Shown: positions 35,590-44,356 of the stretch, piece by piece | Position numbering within the stretch: the stretch's first letter is position 1 | How the letters are laid out: every line of letters begins with the position of its first letter | Assembly (NCBI GenBank): GCA_964424105.1 | Contig: CAYRHJ010000035.1 | Coordinates: 47,580 to 111,579, forward strand | Length of the DNA: 64,000 nt | Source: CAYRHJ01 sp964424105 | Lineage (GTDB): Bacteria > Planctomycetota > Phycisphaerae > UBA1845 | Reading direction: 5' to 3' | Notes under the pieces: model-generated | What the model was told of the DNA's origin: nothing | What the model saw: only the letters and a program-made list of their open reading frames with translations | Database searches by the model: none | Program-made: the position numbers and the translations under genes

Positions 35590-35690
35590 AGCCGCGGCCA
35601 TCAGGGCGGGAATTCGCTTCTCAACAGAGCCGCGACCATCAGGGCGGGAATTCGCTTCTCAACAGAGCCGCGACCGTGAGGGAGCGGTGA
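35590..35690. repeat. Tandem 38-bp repeat of the GAGCCGCGACC family
   Basis: Two 38-base units (35590-35627, 35628-35665), differing at one base, plus a partial third unit to 35690. Units start AGCCGCGACCATCAGGGCGG. Shorter members of the family occur near 2486, 21430, 49916, 56985 and 63450. Only two and a half direct units without spacers, so not CRISPR. Confidence 0.85.
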
Positions 35691-35760
35691 CGCCCGACGG
35701 CAAGAGACCGCACCATAACAGTCGCGACATGGCACTGAAAGTTTGCTTCTGAACCAAATT

Positions 35761-37812
35761 CTAAACGGATTCAGCCAAGGTCGGCGACTGCGAAAATTCC
35801 GGCACCAGCGCCCGTAATGACCGTCGAATCGCGTCTACGTCATCGGCCAACGACAATTTGATCAACTCGTCGATGCCCCGGCAGATTTGCTCGAAATCTC
35901 CCGGCTTGTGTTTCCAGATGCCGATCTTCGGATGGCCCGTACGGGCGACGTCCTCGCCCTCAATGGACAACTCTTCGAACAGCTTTTCGCCCGGCCTCAG
36001 GCCGGTGAAAACAACTTCGATGTCCCTGCCGGGGCGAAGTCCGGAAAGCGTGATCATGTCCCGGGCCAGATCGACAATCTTGACCGGCTCGCCCATGTCG
36101 AGAACGTAGATTTCCCCGCCCGATCCCATCGCCCCCGCTTGTAGGACGAGTTGGGCGGCTTCAGGAATGGTCATAAAGTATCGTACCATTTCTGGGTGGG
36201 TGACGGTGACCGGTCCACCAGCCGCGATTTGCTCCTGAAAGATCGGCACGACGCTCCCGCTGCTGCCCAGAACGTTCCCGAAGCGAACCGTGATGAATTG
36301 CGTCCCCGTTCGGGCGCTCAGATGTTGCACATAAAGTTCGGCCACGCGCTTCGTGCAGCCCATCACGCTCGTGGGGTTCACAGCCTTGTCGGTCGAAATC
36401 AAGACCATCTTCGCCACGCCGTGATCGGCCGCGAGATCGGCGACCGTTTGGGTCCCCAAGACGTTGTTCTTAACGGCTTCACCGGGATTCCATTCCATCA
36501 TGGGAACGTGCTTATGTGCCGCGGCGTGAAACAGCACGGTGGGCTTTTGGCGCTGAAAGATCCAGCGCATGCGGGCGGCATCACAGATGTCAGCCACATA
36601 TGGGATGACGGTCACCTCTGGGAAGCTCTTCTTGAGTTCCCGGTCGATTTCGAACAGGTTGTTTTCAGCCTGTTCCACCAGAACCAGCGTGTTGGGAGCG
36701 AATCGAGCCGCTTGGCGGCACATTTCTGCACCGATGCTCCCCCCAGCCCCGGTGACCACAACGCTTTGACCCTTCAATTCGCGCGCGATCGCGTCCGAAT
36801 CGAGTTGCACGGGCGCCCGCCCCAAAAGATCCTCGATGTGCACGTCCCGAAGATGTGTGACGTGCAACCGCCCGGCGATCAAATCCGCCACGCCCGGCAT
36901 CATGCGAAAACGCAGATGGCTGCCCTCGCAAATCTCAATAACACGGCGTATTTCTTTCGGCGTCGGATTGGGCAGGGCGATCAGCAGCTCATCCACGAGA
37001 TGTTGCTCGCATATCTCCCCAGCCTGGTCCAACGTCCCTAACACCTCGACGCCGTGAATGGTTCGATTCAGTTGCCCGGGCCGGTCATCCAAAAAACCGA
37101 CAACCTGATGCCGCTGGGTGGGCATTCGCAGGAGTTCGCGAAGGACCGCCTCCCCGGCGTTGCCGGCACCGACGATGATGGCGCGGGAATGTTTTTCGAA
37201 CGGCTCGGCGTGAACTTCTTCGACGTATAGCCTGGCGCCCACCCGGACCAGGCTCACCAGGCCGATCGTTCCCGCCCAATCCAATAGAAACACCGATTGG
37301 CGGAGACGATTCTCCAGGTCCCGATCGATGAGCCGATGGCCGAACCACCGATCCCACAGGTTCTCGACCAGGAAAAACGCGCCGATGAAAATGAAAGCGC
37401 TGATGTGCGACGCCCGAATAATTCCGAGAACGTCATACATTCCTGCGTATCGCCACGTTCCGCGATACTGCCTCTCCCATCCGAACACGAGCAGCTTGAT
37501 AGGTAATGCCAAGACCAGAAGCGGCAGATACAGCTCGGTGAACCATTTCCCGAAACGGTGGAAATTGTAGGCCAGCGCAAACGCCACCAGCAGGGCGATC
37601 GCGAAAATCACCGCGTGCACCGCGACGTTGGCCAGCGTGCGATATCGATCGACCCAGCCTGCCGATGCGCTCATCGTGCCGGAAGGCGAAACGACGTCGT
37701 CGTTCGTCGGCGGCTTGGTCGAAAAAACATCCAATGCCATACCTCGAGATCCCCGATCCGCCGAATCCGCGAAACCATTAACCTGATCGTTCTGTCGTCC
37801 CGGCGGGTCCAC
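35761..37812 (-). CDS. Membrane-bound nucleoside-diphosphate-sugar dehydratase (CapD/WbpM/FlaA1-like)
   Basis: 683 residues (an internal ATG at 37740 is another possible start). Four transmembrane helices (about 60-200) are followed by a CoA-binding-like Rossmann domain (VGAGNAG, 214-220; GFLDDRP) and the catalytic SDR domain with TGAGGSIGAE (354-363), then FHAAAHKHVPMMEWNP and LISTDKAVNPTSVMGCTKR (the family's Met-x3-Lys in place of Tyr-x3-Lys). Enzymes of this group convert UDP-GlcNAc to the 4-keto-6-deoxy sugar for O-antigen or capsule. Fits the glycan genes elsewhere in the window. The next gene upstream on the same strand ends 16 bases before it, so the two are probably co-transcribed. 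Confidence 0.9.
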   Translation of the reverse strand: MDPPGRQNDQVNGFADSADRGSRGMALDVFSTKPPTNDDVVSPSGTMSASAGWVDRYRTLANVAVHAVIFAIALLVAFALAYNFHRFGKWFTELYLPLLVLALPIKLLVFGWERQYRGTWRYAGMYDVLGIIRASHISAFIFIGAFFLVENLWDRWFGHRLIDRDLENRLRQSVFLLDWAGTIGLVSLVRVGARLYVEEVHAEPFEKHSRAIIVGAGNAGEAVLRELLRMPTQRHQVVGFLDDRPGQLNRTIHGVEVLGTLDQAGEICEQHLVDELLIALPNPTPKEIRRVIEICEGSHLRFRMMPGVADLIAGRLHVTHLRDVHIEDLLGRAPVQLDSDAIARELKGQSVVVTGAGGSIGAEMCRQAARFAPNTLVLVEQAENNLFEIDRELKKSFPEVTVIPYVADICDAARMRWIFQRQKPTVLFHAAAHKHVPMMEWNPGEAVKNNVLGTQTVADLAADHGVAKMVLISTDKAVNPTSVMGCTKRVAELYVQHLSARTGTQFITVRFGNVLGSSGSVVPIFQEQIAAGGPVTVTHPEMVRYFMTIPEAAQLVLQAGAMGSGGEIYVLDMGEPVKIVDLARDMITLSGLRPGRDIEVVFTGLRPGEKLFEELSIEGEDVARTGHPKIGIWKHKPGDFEQICRGIDELIKLSLADDVDAIRRSLRALVPEFSQSPTLAESV

Positions 37813-37827
37813 GACGAACCAATGGAA

Positions 37828-38919
37828 TCAGCCCCCTGGCCGATCGTGACCACTGGTGGACGAGGGCGCCGATTCCTCGCCGGGTTCCTTGGCTTGGGAG
37901 GAAACGTCTGCTGCGGCGGGCGTTGACCGGGCCTCACGAATCATTCCGGCGAACGAAGCCCAGGGTGATGATGGATGAAGCCGCTGAATCCTTTCCGCGA
38001 CTCCGCCGGCCCGCGCCATACTATCCTCATCTCCGCCGTACCATAAAAGATAACTGTAAAGGGCCAGGATACGATCACTGTAGCCTGCCGTTTCCGCCAA
38101 CTGGCCGATGGTAACCAGCAGGCGTTCCCGTTCCCGATCGTCTGGCATCGCATCAGCTAGCGAGAATTTGAGATCGAACATGCCCGGTTCGTCGGCCCGC
38201 CGGGCGACGTGATATTTGAGCAGGTGCTCCAATCGATTCGAAGCCTGACGAATATGTAAATCCGCGATCGCGCACATGAACTGACCGAACCGCGCCGACA
38301 GCACGTCGCGGTCCACGCTTTCCGCCATCTTGAAAGCGTGCATGGCCCGCAGGTAGTCCCCTGATCCAAAATACGACCAGCCGTCACTCATGCGCTGACC
38401 ATAGGTGGCCGCCAAGCGATCGGACATGAACTCCGAGATCGAACGCGTCGGCTCCGGCGGATCGATCGACAGCTCCTCCAGCGAACGATCCACGTCCGCC
38501 TGTCGTAGATTCGTACGATAACGAGCCGCGGTGATCCCCGAATTAAGGCGAAAGATCGTCCCTGCGTAACTGTTCTGCATCAGCAAAGAATCTTGATGCA
38601 TCAGCGACGAATGACGGGTGCCCGCCTGACCAAGGTTCGCCCGCAGGGGTGCATTTTGGCCCGGCAGGCTCCGGGCGTTCCGCAGCGTCGGAAGCACCAA
38701 CCGGGGGGACAAGGCCCCAGAATCGATGGCAAGCCCATAATTTGGCGCTCGGCCCGTCTGCGTCGTCCGCGGCGCCGGACCGGCCTGCGGACCGAACTGA
38801 CCCCGTGCCGACATGGGCGACATGCCTACCGCGAAAATCCCAATCCACACAAGTTGCCATTTCAGCCACCGCATCGGACGGCATCGTGAAATGTTTGAAC
38901 AATCAACAATTTCTGCCAT
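37828..38919 (-). CDS. Exported TPR-like protein of unknown function
   Basis: 363 residues; the signal peptide appears to begin at an internal ATG (38874; MRWLKWQLVWIGIFAVGMSP, cut after SARG), which may be the true start. The mature protein has a low-complexity, Pro/Gly/Arg-rich N-terminal part and a helical region with TPR-like pairs (MSDGWSYFGSGDYLRAMHAF, AESVDRDVLSARFGQFMCAI, YSDRILALYSYLLWYGGDED). The tail is rich in Ser, Glu and Pro. Neighbouring the dehydratase gene by 16 bases suggests a link to envelope assembly, but no function can be named. Confidence 0.65.
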   Translation of the reverse strand: MAEIVDCSNISRCRPMRWLKWQLVWIGIFAVGMSPMSARGQFGPQAGPAPRTTQTGRAPNYGLAIDSGALSPRLVLPTLRNARSLPGQNAPLRANLGQAGTRHSSLMHQDSLLMQNSYAGTIFRLNSGITAARYRTNLRQADVDRSLEELSIDPPEPTRSISEFMSDRLAATYGQRMSDGWSYFGSGDYLRAMHAFKMAESVDRDVLSARFGQFMCAIADLHIRQASNRLEHLLKYHVARRADEPGMFDLKFSLADAMPDDRERERLLVTIGQLAETAGYSDRILALYSYLLWYGGDEDSMARAGGVAERIQRLHPSSPWASFAGMIREARSTPAAADVSSQAKEPGEESAPSSTSGHDRPGG

Positions 38920-39075
38920 GGTGAACTTTTTCGCCTATTGCTTTGCGCGGCGCGTTCAACTTCTTGTACTATCGATATTTCGACCGATGCTGAACAAGGC
39001 CTGCATGCAAATCAACCCAGCCGCGTACACCCCCACAGGCCACGATCGTCGCTTATTGGGCAATAGCGGGCACAA

Positions 39076-40221
39076 TCATTCAGCTTCGTCGTCGGCTGGA
39101 AGGCGCTGCACCTCCGTCAGCAGGGCCAACGATCGGCGCTGAAGCTCCCAAAAGAGATCGCGCAGCGGGTCGAAAACGGGCGATTCACTGCGAGTGGCCA
39201 GCGGAACCGCCCCTAGCGCCTCGCTATGACGAGAACGAAACCGCACCGCACGCTCCTCCAATTCCGCGAGGATGGACCAGACCGTTTCCTGTTGACCCAT
39301 ATCAAGTTTGTTCGCCTTGATGAACTCGCGGACCCAGGACTTCCACGTGTTTTCGTCTTCCGCCACCGCGATTGATGCAACTTTATTGCGGTCGAATAGT
39401 TGCGCTTCGAACGGCGAAATCGGTTTCGACCGGCCGTCCGCGATCGCACTGGGATCCGCACTTGGCTGCTGATCGCCACCAGCCGCGTCCGGCTGATTGG
39501 GCGCATCGCCCATGCCCCATTCTTCGGGACTCCATTTTCCCTTGGCCCACTCCGCTCGGCGGCCCTCGATGAACTTCAATTGCCGCTGAATGGCCTTGCG
39601 ATCCCGATCGAGGATTTCGCGCTGTTTGTCTTTCATGTTTCGAGACATTTCCGCCGTGATTCGATCGAGTCGATTCTGCACATCAGCCATCAGGGGTTCA
39701 CTTTCTCGCGTCCAACGTTGAACATCCTCGGCGAGTATTGGGCGACCCTCAATCCGGCCGCCAACGTATTCGCGCACCTGGTCGGTAATCGTGTCGGCGT
39801 TGGTGATCATCAGCCCGAATACTTCGCGATAAAGTGTCGACTGAAACCGCAGTCTCTGCCGCGCATCCAGCTCGTAGCGCTGCGAAACCAGTTCCGTCAT
39901 CTTGTCAACGCGGGCTGTGAAATTCCACGGCGGGATTCGGGCCACCTCTTGGTTGACTTTCTTGGTGAATTGGTCCGACTCGTCAGTCCAGCCGTTCTTC
40001 TCCCACATGCCGTCGATGAATCGCTCGATGTTATCCGCCTGTGCCGACCAATCCCCCAGCTTGCGAATCTCCATTCCCAGCGCTTCCACGGTGCGCATGC
40101 CTTTCTGTGCGGTTTCAGGCGGACCCGTTAGCGGGACGCCGTCCTGGGCCCGCAAGGCCGTATTGGCCATCACGAACAATGACATACCCAAACAGAAGGT
40201 AAACCGTCGAAAATTGATCAT
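39076..40221 (-). CDS. Exported helical protein of unknown function
   Basis: 381 residues from the ATG at 40221, which opens a good signal peptide (MINFRRFTFCLGMSLFVMAN, cut near TALRAQ) and has AGGAA upstream. The open frame extends to 40449, but that part lies in the inverted-repeat element and should be left out. The mature protein is strongly helical and charged, with likely coiled coil at about 180-230 (RLDRITAEMSRNMKDKQREI), then a low-complexity Asp/Pro/Gln patch. Not recognised; probably planctomycete-specific. Confidence 0.65.
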   Translation of the reverse strand: MINFRRFTFCLGMSLFVMANTALRAQDGVPLTGPPETAQKGMRTVEALGMEIRKLGDWSAQADNIERFIDGMWEKNGWTDESDQFTKKVNQEVARIPPWNFTARVDKMTELVSQRYELDARQRLRFQSTLYREVFGLMITNADTITDQVREYVGGRIEGRPILAEDVQRWTRESEPLMADVQNRLDRITAEMSRNMKDKQREILDRDRKAIQRQLKFIEGRRAEWAKGKWSPEEWGMGDAPNQPDAAGGDQQPSADPSAIADGRSKPISPFEAQLFDRNKVASIAVAEDENTWKSWVREFIKANKLDMGQQETVWSILAELEERAVRFRSRHSEALGAVPLATRSESPVFDPLRDLFWELQRRSLALLTEVQRLPADDEAE

Positions 40222-40340
40222 ATGGGTGAAATCGCTTTCCTGATTCCGATTGCCCGCTAAGCCGTAACGCATTGCGTCACATCCCGACACCGTATTGTAT
40301 GGAATCGACCAACGCAGGCCAACACTTTGTGGACGAACTC

Positions 40341-40667
40341 GGGTCCGCGACGAAATCGGTGGCGCCACAACGGGCGTACGGCGTCGTCGAGACGTTGCCC
40401 AAGGCCGGCCCCCGGCGGGGCCATCGAGAATAGCCCGGCGATTTATCACCGGGTGTGCGTCCGGTCAGGTGAACGAGTCCCGTAGGGACGACTGACCCAC
40501 GGCCGGAGTTTCAGCCGTCCCTACGGGACTTCTCCTCGGCTGATTGATGGGGTTCCCGGCGATGACTCGCCGGGCTACTTTCGCACCGTCCCTCCGGGAC
40601 GCAGAACGTACGTACCACCAGCCACCGATTGTGTCACGGACCCGGTCGCCGGTTGTGTCACGGACCC
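40341..40667. mobile_element. Element with terminal inverted repeats (MITE-like), copy 2
   Basis: An inverted copy of the element at 8012-8299. One end is GGGTCCGCGACGAAATCGGT at 40341-40360 (decayed inverted repeat). The other is ACCGATTGTGTCACGGACCC at 40624-40643, followed by a second terminal repeat GGTTGTGTCACGGACCC at 40651-40667. The internal hairpins (GTCCCGTAGGGAC, CCCGGCGATGACTCGCCGGG and others) keep the same order. No coding capacity. The remaining gap to mfd (40668-40996) holds a GC-rich stretch and the duplicated mfd tail only. Confidence 0.75.
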
Positions 40668-40911
40668 GACAAACTCTTTTCGCGGGAATACATCACACGT
40701 TGGGGGGGGGCAGGTTCTCGTCCCGCAAGGGGCGGAGGACGTTGCGTCGGCATCCTCCGCCCCTGCCGGGGCTGGACGGGTTCATTGGGCCAGGTTTTCG
40801 CGGGTTCCGCCGCCTGCGGCGGCTCCACCTGTGGCTACCTTCCGTTGCCCTCGCGGGGCGAGAATCTAAACGCCTGAACTGTCGCGGGCCCCCTTTTGAA
40901 CCCCGTGCCAC

Positions 40912-40948
40912 GTCGCCCGTAGATCACCCTAAAGCCGCCGTTACTTCC
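40912..40948. repeat. Duplicated fragment of the mfd 3' end
   Basis: 37 bases that match 40985-41021, the last codons and stop of mfd, at 32 positions. Read on the minus strand it still gives AEVTAALG followed by TGA at the equivalent place. It lies 73 bases past the real end and is presumably a decayed tandem duplication. Confidence 0.65.
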
Positions 40949-40996
40949 GCCCAGCACTTCGACTTCACCCCGATATGGCGCCCTGTCGCCCGTAGA

Positions 40997-43900
40997 TCAC
41001 CCGCAGGCCACCGTTGCTTCCACGGCTCTTCGAGACAGGAGCTGTCGCAAGGTGGCCAACAGCGTTCCCGATTCGAGATAGTTCGGCGGCAGGCGCCAAT
41101 GGATCGTTTGACCATCCGGGGCGCGCACCGAGCCGGGCGCCTGGCTGAACAGCGCGTCGACGCATTTCAAATTCGGCACCGCAAAAACCAGATCGGGCTT
41201 GTGCATGATGATCGACCGGATGCCCCAGGCCGCCGCCAGCACGCGAATCTCAGCCAGCTCGATCAATCGCTGGACGGCGGCTGGATACTTGCCGAACGCA
41301 TCGCGGAGATCCGTTTCCATTTGTTCGACGTCCGTAGCCGTCGCGCACGCGGCGATACGACGATAGACGTCGATGCGGGTCCGCTCGGCGGATATGTATG
41401 AACGCGGAATGTGCGCGGCGATGTCCAATTCCAGATGCACCGGCAGCGGCGCCGTGTCGGGGTCCCCTCGAAGCCGCCGCACGGTCCGCTCCAAAAGCTG
41501 GCAATACATTTCGTAGCCGACGGCGGCGATGTTGCCGCTCTGTTCCGGCCCCAACAAATTGCCGGCGCCGCGGATTTCCAGATCGCGCATGGCGATGCGA
41601 AACCCCGCGCCCAGATCGCTGAACTCCTCGATGGCTTTCAGGCGCTTGGCCGCCTTGGGCAAGACGGGCCGGTCTGCCGACAGAAGGAAATAGCAGTAGC
41701 CGCGGTGCGTGGATCGACCGACGCGCCCGCGAAGCTGGTGCAGGTCGGCCAATCCGAACCGGTCGGCGTTGTTGATGAAAATGGTGTTCACCGAGGGAAT
41801 GTCGATGCCGCTTTCGATAATGGTCGTCGCGACGAGGATGTCCGCTTTACGATTGACGAAGGCGTGCATGACTTTTTCGAGCTGGCCTTCGCGCATTTGC
41901 CCATGCCCCACGATGACGCGGGCTTCTGGAACCAGCAGGCGAACACGGTCGGCTATGGACTCGATGGACCGCACAATATTGTGAATGAAATAGACTTGGC
42001 CGTCGCGGTTGAGTTCGCGAACGATGGCCGAGCGGATGACGTCGCCGGAAAAAGAGCAGACCCGCGTGGCGATGGCTCGGCGGTCCATGGGCGGGGATTG
42101 CAACGAGCTGATATCTCGCAGGCCCACCATGGACATGTGCAGCGTGCGGGGGATGGGGGTGGCTGACATGGTCAGGACGTCCACCGTCTCGCGCATGTAT
42201 TTAAGCCGCTCCTTGTGTTCGACGCCGAAGCGCTGCTCCTCGTCAACGATGACCAATCCCAGATCAGCGAAGCCGACGTCCTTGCTGAGCAGCCGATGCG
42301 TGCCGATCAGCACGTCCACTTGACCCTTTTTGACGCGCTCGATCAGTTTTTTCTGCTCCGCGCCGGAACGAAACCGTGACAGACAGCCCACGGTGAACGG
42401 ATAGTCCGCCAGCCGTTCGCTGAATGTCCTGAAATGCTGCTCCGCCAGCACGGTCGTTGGAACCAGAACGGCCACCTGCTTGCCGTATTCAACGACCTTG
42501 AATGCCGCTCGGATGGCCAACTCCGTTTTTCCATAGCCCACGTCGCCGCAGATCAGCCTGTCCATAGGTCGGCGACGGCACAGATCGGATTTGACCTCCG
42601 CGGACACCGTCGTTTGATCCTCCGTGTCCTCGTATGGGAACGATTCCTCGAACTCTCGCTGCCAGGCGGTGTCCGCCGGGTAGGCTACGCCCTCGTGCTC
42701 CGCGCGGGCGGCTTGGACTCTTAGCAACGATTCAGCCAATTCCGAAACCGCGTCCGCGACTTTGTCCTTCGTCTTGGCCCAACGAGAGCCGCCCAGCTTG
42801 GTCAAGGTCGGCTTGATTCCGCCGGCGCCGATGTACTTCTGCACCAGGTCCACTTGGGTGGTGGGAACGTGCAGCGCAGCACGGTCGGCGAATTCCAGGG
42901 TCATGAACTCGCCGCTCTTGTTGGACTCGCCCTTCTTGATGGTCCGCATGCCGCGGAATCGGGCGATGCCGTGCACCACGTGAACGACGTAATCGCCGGG
43001 CACAAGCTCCAACGCCGACTCGATGGGACGCATGGCGTGCGTGCGGCGGAGCTTTCGCGGCGGCTGGCGATGAAATATCTCGTGATGGGGAACGACGATC
43101 GTCCGAGACGGCAGCCACTCGAACCCGTGGTGCACGATGCCGGTCACGAACTCGACGGAATCAGGAATGGCGCCGTTGTATTCGACGATCAGCTCGCGCA
43201 ATCGCGTTCGTTCGCCGTCGGCGTGACAGTAGACGACGATGCGATGATCGTCAGCCGCTCGGCAAAGCTCGTCCACCGCTCCTTCGGTACGACCTTCAAA
43301 TCGAGTCAGCGAGCCGACGTGGAACGAATGCGTATCGCCGGGGGCGCTCGATGATCCACCGACCCGGGTCACGTGAAGTTGGTGGAAATCCGACATCGCC
43401 CGAAACAACGAAGCCGGCTCAACCAGGCGGTCGGGTTGTTTCACACGCTTGAAAAAGGTTTGGGCGGCTTCCTGAACGTCCCCCGCACGATCCAAAACGA
43501 TGATCGTGTCAGCCGGCAGGTACGACAAGAACGTGGCGGACAGCTCGATCTCCAGCCTGTCGTTTATGGGGATCGCGGGCAGGTACCAGGATTTCAGCGA
43601 CCCGGTGGATCGTTGTGTGCTCAGGTCGATCTCGCGAATCGCCTCGACGGTGTCGTCGAAAAATTCGAGCCGCACGGGGTTGTCCTGACTCGGCGGGAAA
43701 ACGTCGATGATGTCCCCGCGGCGGGCGAAATCGCCCGGCGACTCCACTCGATCCAGCCGTTCAAATCCGCGCTGCACAAGCCAATCGACGAAATGTTCCG
43801 GGGTCAGTCGGTGGCCCGGCGCCAGGCGAAGCGTATTGGCGTCGAGCGTCGACGACGTGGGAACGGGCTGAAGAATCGCTTGAATAGGTGCGACGATGAT

Positions 43901-44236
43901 CTCGCGTCCCGGTGTTCGAAGTTCCGAACAAAGTCGCAAGCGATCACCGTGAATTTCGCCGCCCGCGGAGCCTTCGCCCGGCAGGGCTTCCCAGGCTGGC
44001 AGGAGTTTGACCGAACGCCCCGCAAAAGTTTCCAGATCGTCCTGAACCTCGTCCGCCTCGTCGAGATGGGCCGTTACGTACAACAACGGGCTTTGCGTGG
44101 CGTTCGCGAGCGATGCGCAGACCAAGGGCGCGGACGAACCCCACAGGCCGGTGATCTCGATGATCCCCCTGGGGCCATCAAGCCGGTCGATGAGGTGTCG
44201 AAAATCTGGTTCGTCGGTGACCGAGGGGATCACCAT
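40997..44236 (-). CDS. mfd: Transcription-repair coupling factor
   Basis: Removes RNA polymerase stalled at DNA damage and recruits UvrA. 1,079 residues from ATG 44236 (MVIPSVTDEPDF); the frame is open to 44314. Order: UvrB-homology D1-D2 (LPAWEALPGEG, RGDIIDVFPP, NPVRLEFFDD), RNA-polymerase-interaction domain with PGDYVVHVVHGIARF, translocase domains with motif I GDVGYGKTELAIRAAF, the DEEQRFG box, TMSATPIPRTLHMSM and the TRG motif, and the D7 regulatory domain (YRRIAACATATDVEQM). The last gene of the minus-strand origin block. A copy of its last codons lies just downstream. Confidence 0.96.
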   Translation of the reverse strand: MVIPSVTDEPDFRHLIDRLDGPRGIIEITGLWGSSAPLVCASLANATQSPLLYVTAHLDEADEVQDDLETFAGRSVKLLPAWEALPGEGSAGGEIHGDRLRLCSELRTPGREIIVAPIQAILQPVPTSSTLDANTLRLAPGHRLTPEHFVDWLVQRGFERLDRVESPGDFARRGDIIDVFPPSQDNPVRLEFFDDTVEAIREIDLSTQRSTGSLKSWYLPAIPINDRLEIELSATFLSYLPADTIIVLDRAGDVQEAAQTFFKRVKQPDRLVEPASLFRAMSDFHQLHVTRVGGSSSAPGDTHSFHVGSLTRFEGRTEGAVDELCRAADDHRIVVYCHADGERTRLRELIVEYNGAIPDSVEFVTGIVHHGFEWLPSRTIVVPHHEIFHRQPPRKLRRTHAMRPIESALELVPGDYVVHVVHGIARFRGMRTIKKGESNKSGEFMTLEFADRAALHVPTTQVDLVQKYIGAGGIKPTLTKLGGSRWAKTKDKVADAVSELAESLLRVQAARAEHEGVAYPADTAWQREFEESFPYEDTEDQTTVSAEVKSDLCRRRPMDRLICGDVGYGKTELAIRAAFKVVEYGKQVAVLVPTTVLAEQHFRTFSERLADYPFTVGCLSRFRSGAEQKKLIERVKKGQVDVLIGTHRLLSKDVGFADLGLVIVDEEQRFGVEHKERLKYMRETVDVLTMSATPIPRTLHMSMVGLRDISSLQSPPMDRRAIATRVCSFSGDVIRSAIVRELNRDGQVYFIHNIVRSIESIADRVRLLVPEARVIVGHGQMREGQLEKVMHAFVNRKADILVATTIIESGIDIPSVNTIFINNADRFGLADLHQLRGRVGRSTHRGYCYFLLSADRPVLPKAAKRLKAIEEFSDLGAGFRIAMRDLEIRGAGNLLGPEQSGNIAAVGYEMYCQLLERTVRRLRGDPDTAPLPVHLELDIAAHIPRSYISAERTRIDVYRRIAACATATDVEQMETDLRDAFGKYPAAVQRLIELAEIRVLAAAWGIRSIIMHKPDLVFAVPNLKCVDALFSQAPGSVRAPDGQTIHWRLPPNYLESGTLLATLRQLLSRRAVEATVACG

Positions 44237-44356
44237 ATCCACAGATCGATCATATCGTGATAGCGGCTGGAATGAAACAGTCTTTCGGCGCGCGGAACGG
44301 CGCAATCGCCGCAAAAAGCGCGACTAAAGCCGAACAGACCGGCGCAACGCGACCGA

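Noticed and set aside
35590..35690. Direct repeats as a CRISPR array
   Set aside because: Only two and a half units that abut without spacers, no cas genes; a dispersed repeat family instead.
40222..40449. Extended N-terminus of the exported protein starting at 40449
   Set aside because: Those codons lie in the inverted-repeat element and precede a clean signal peptide at 40221.
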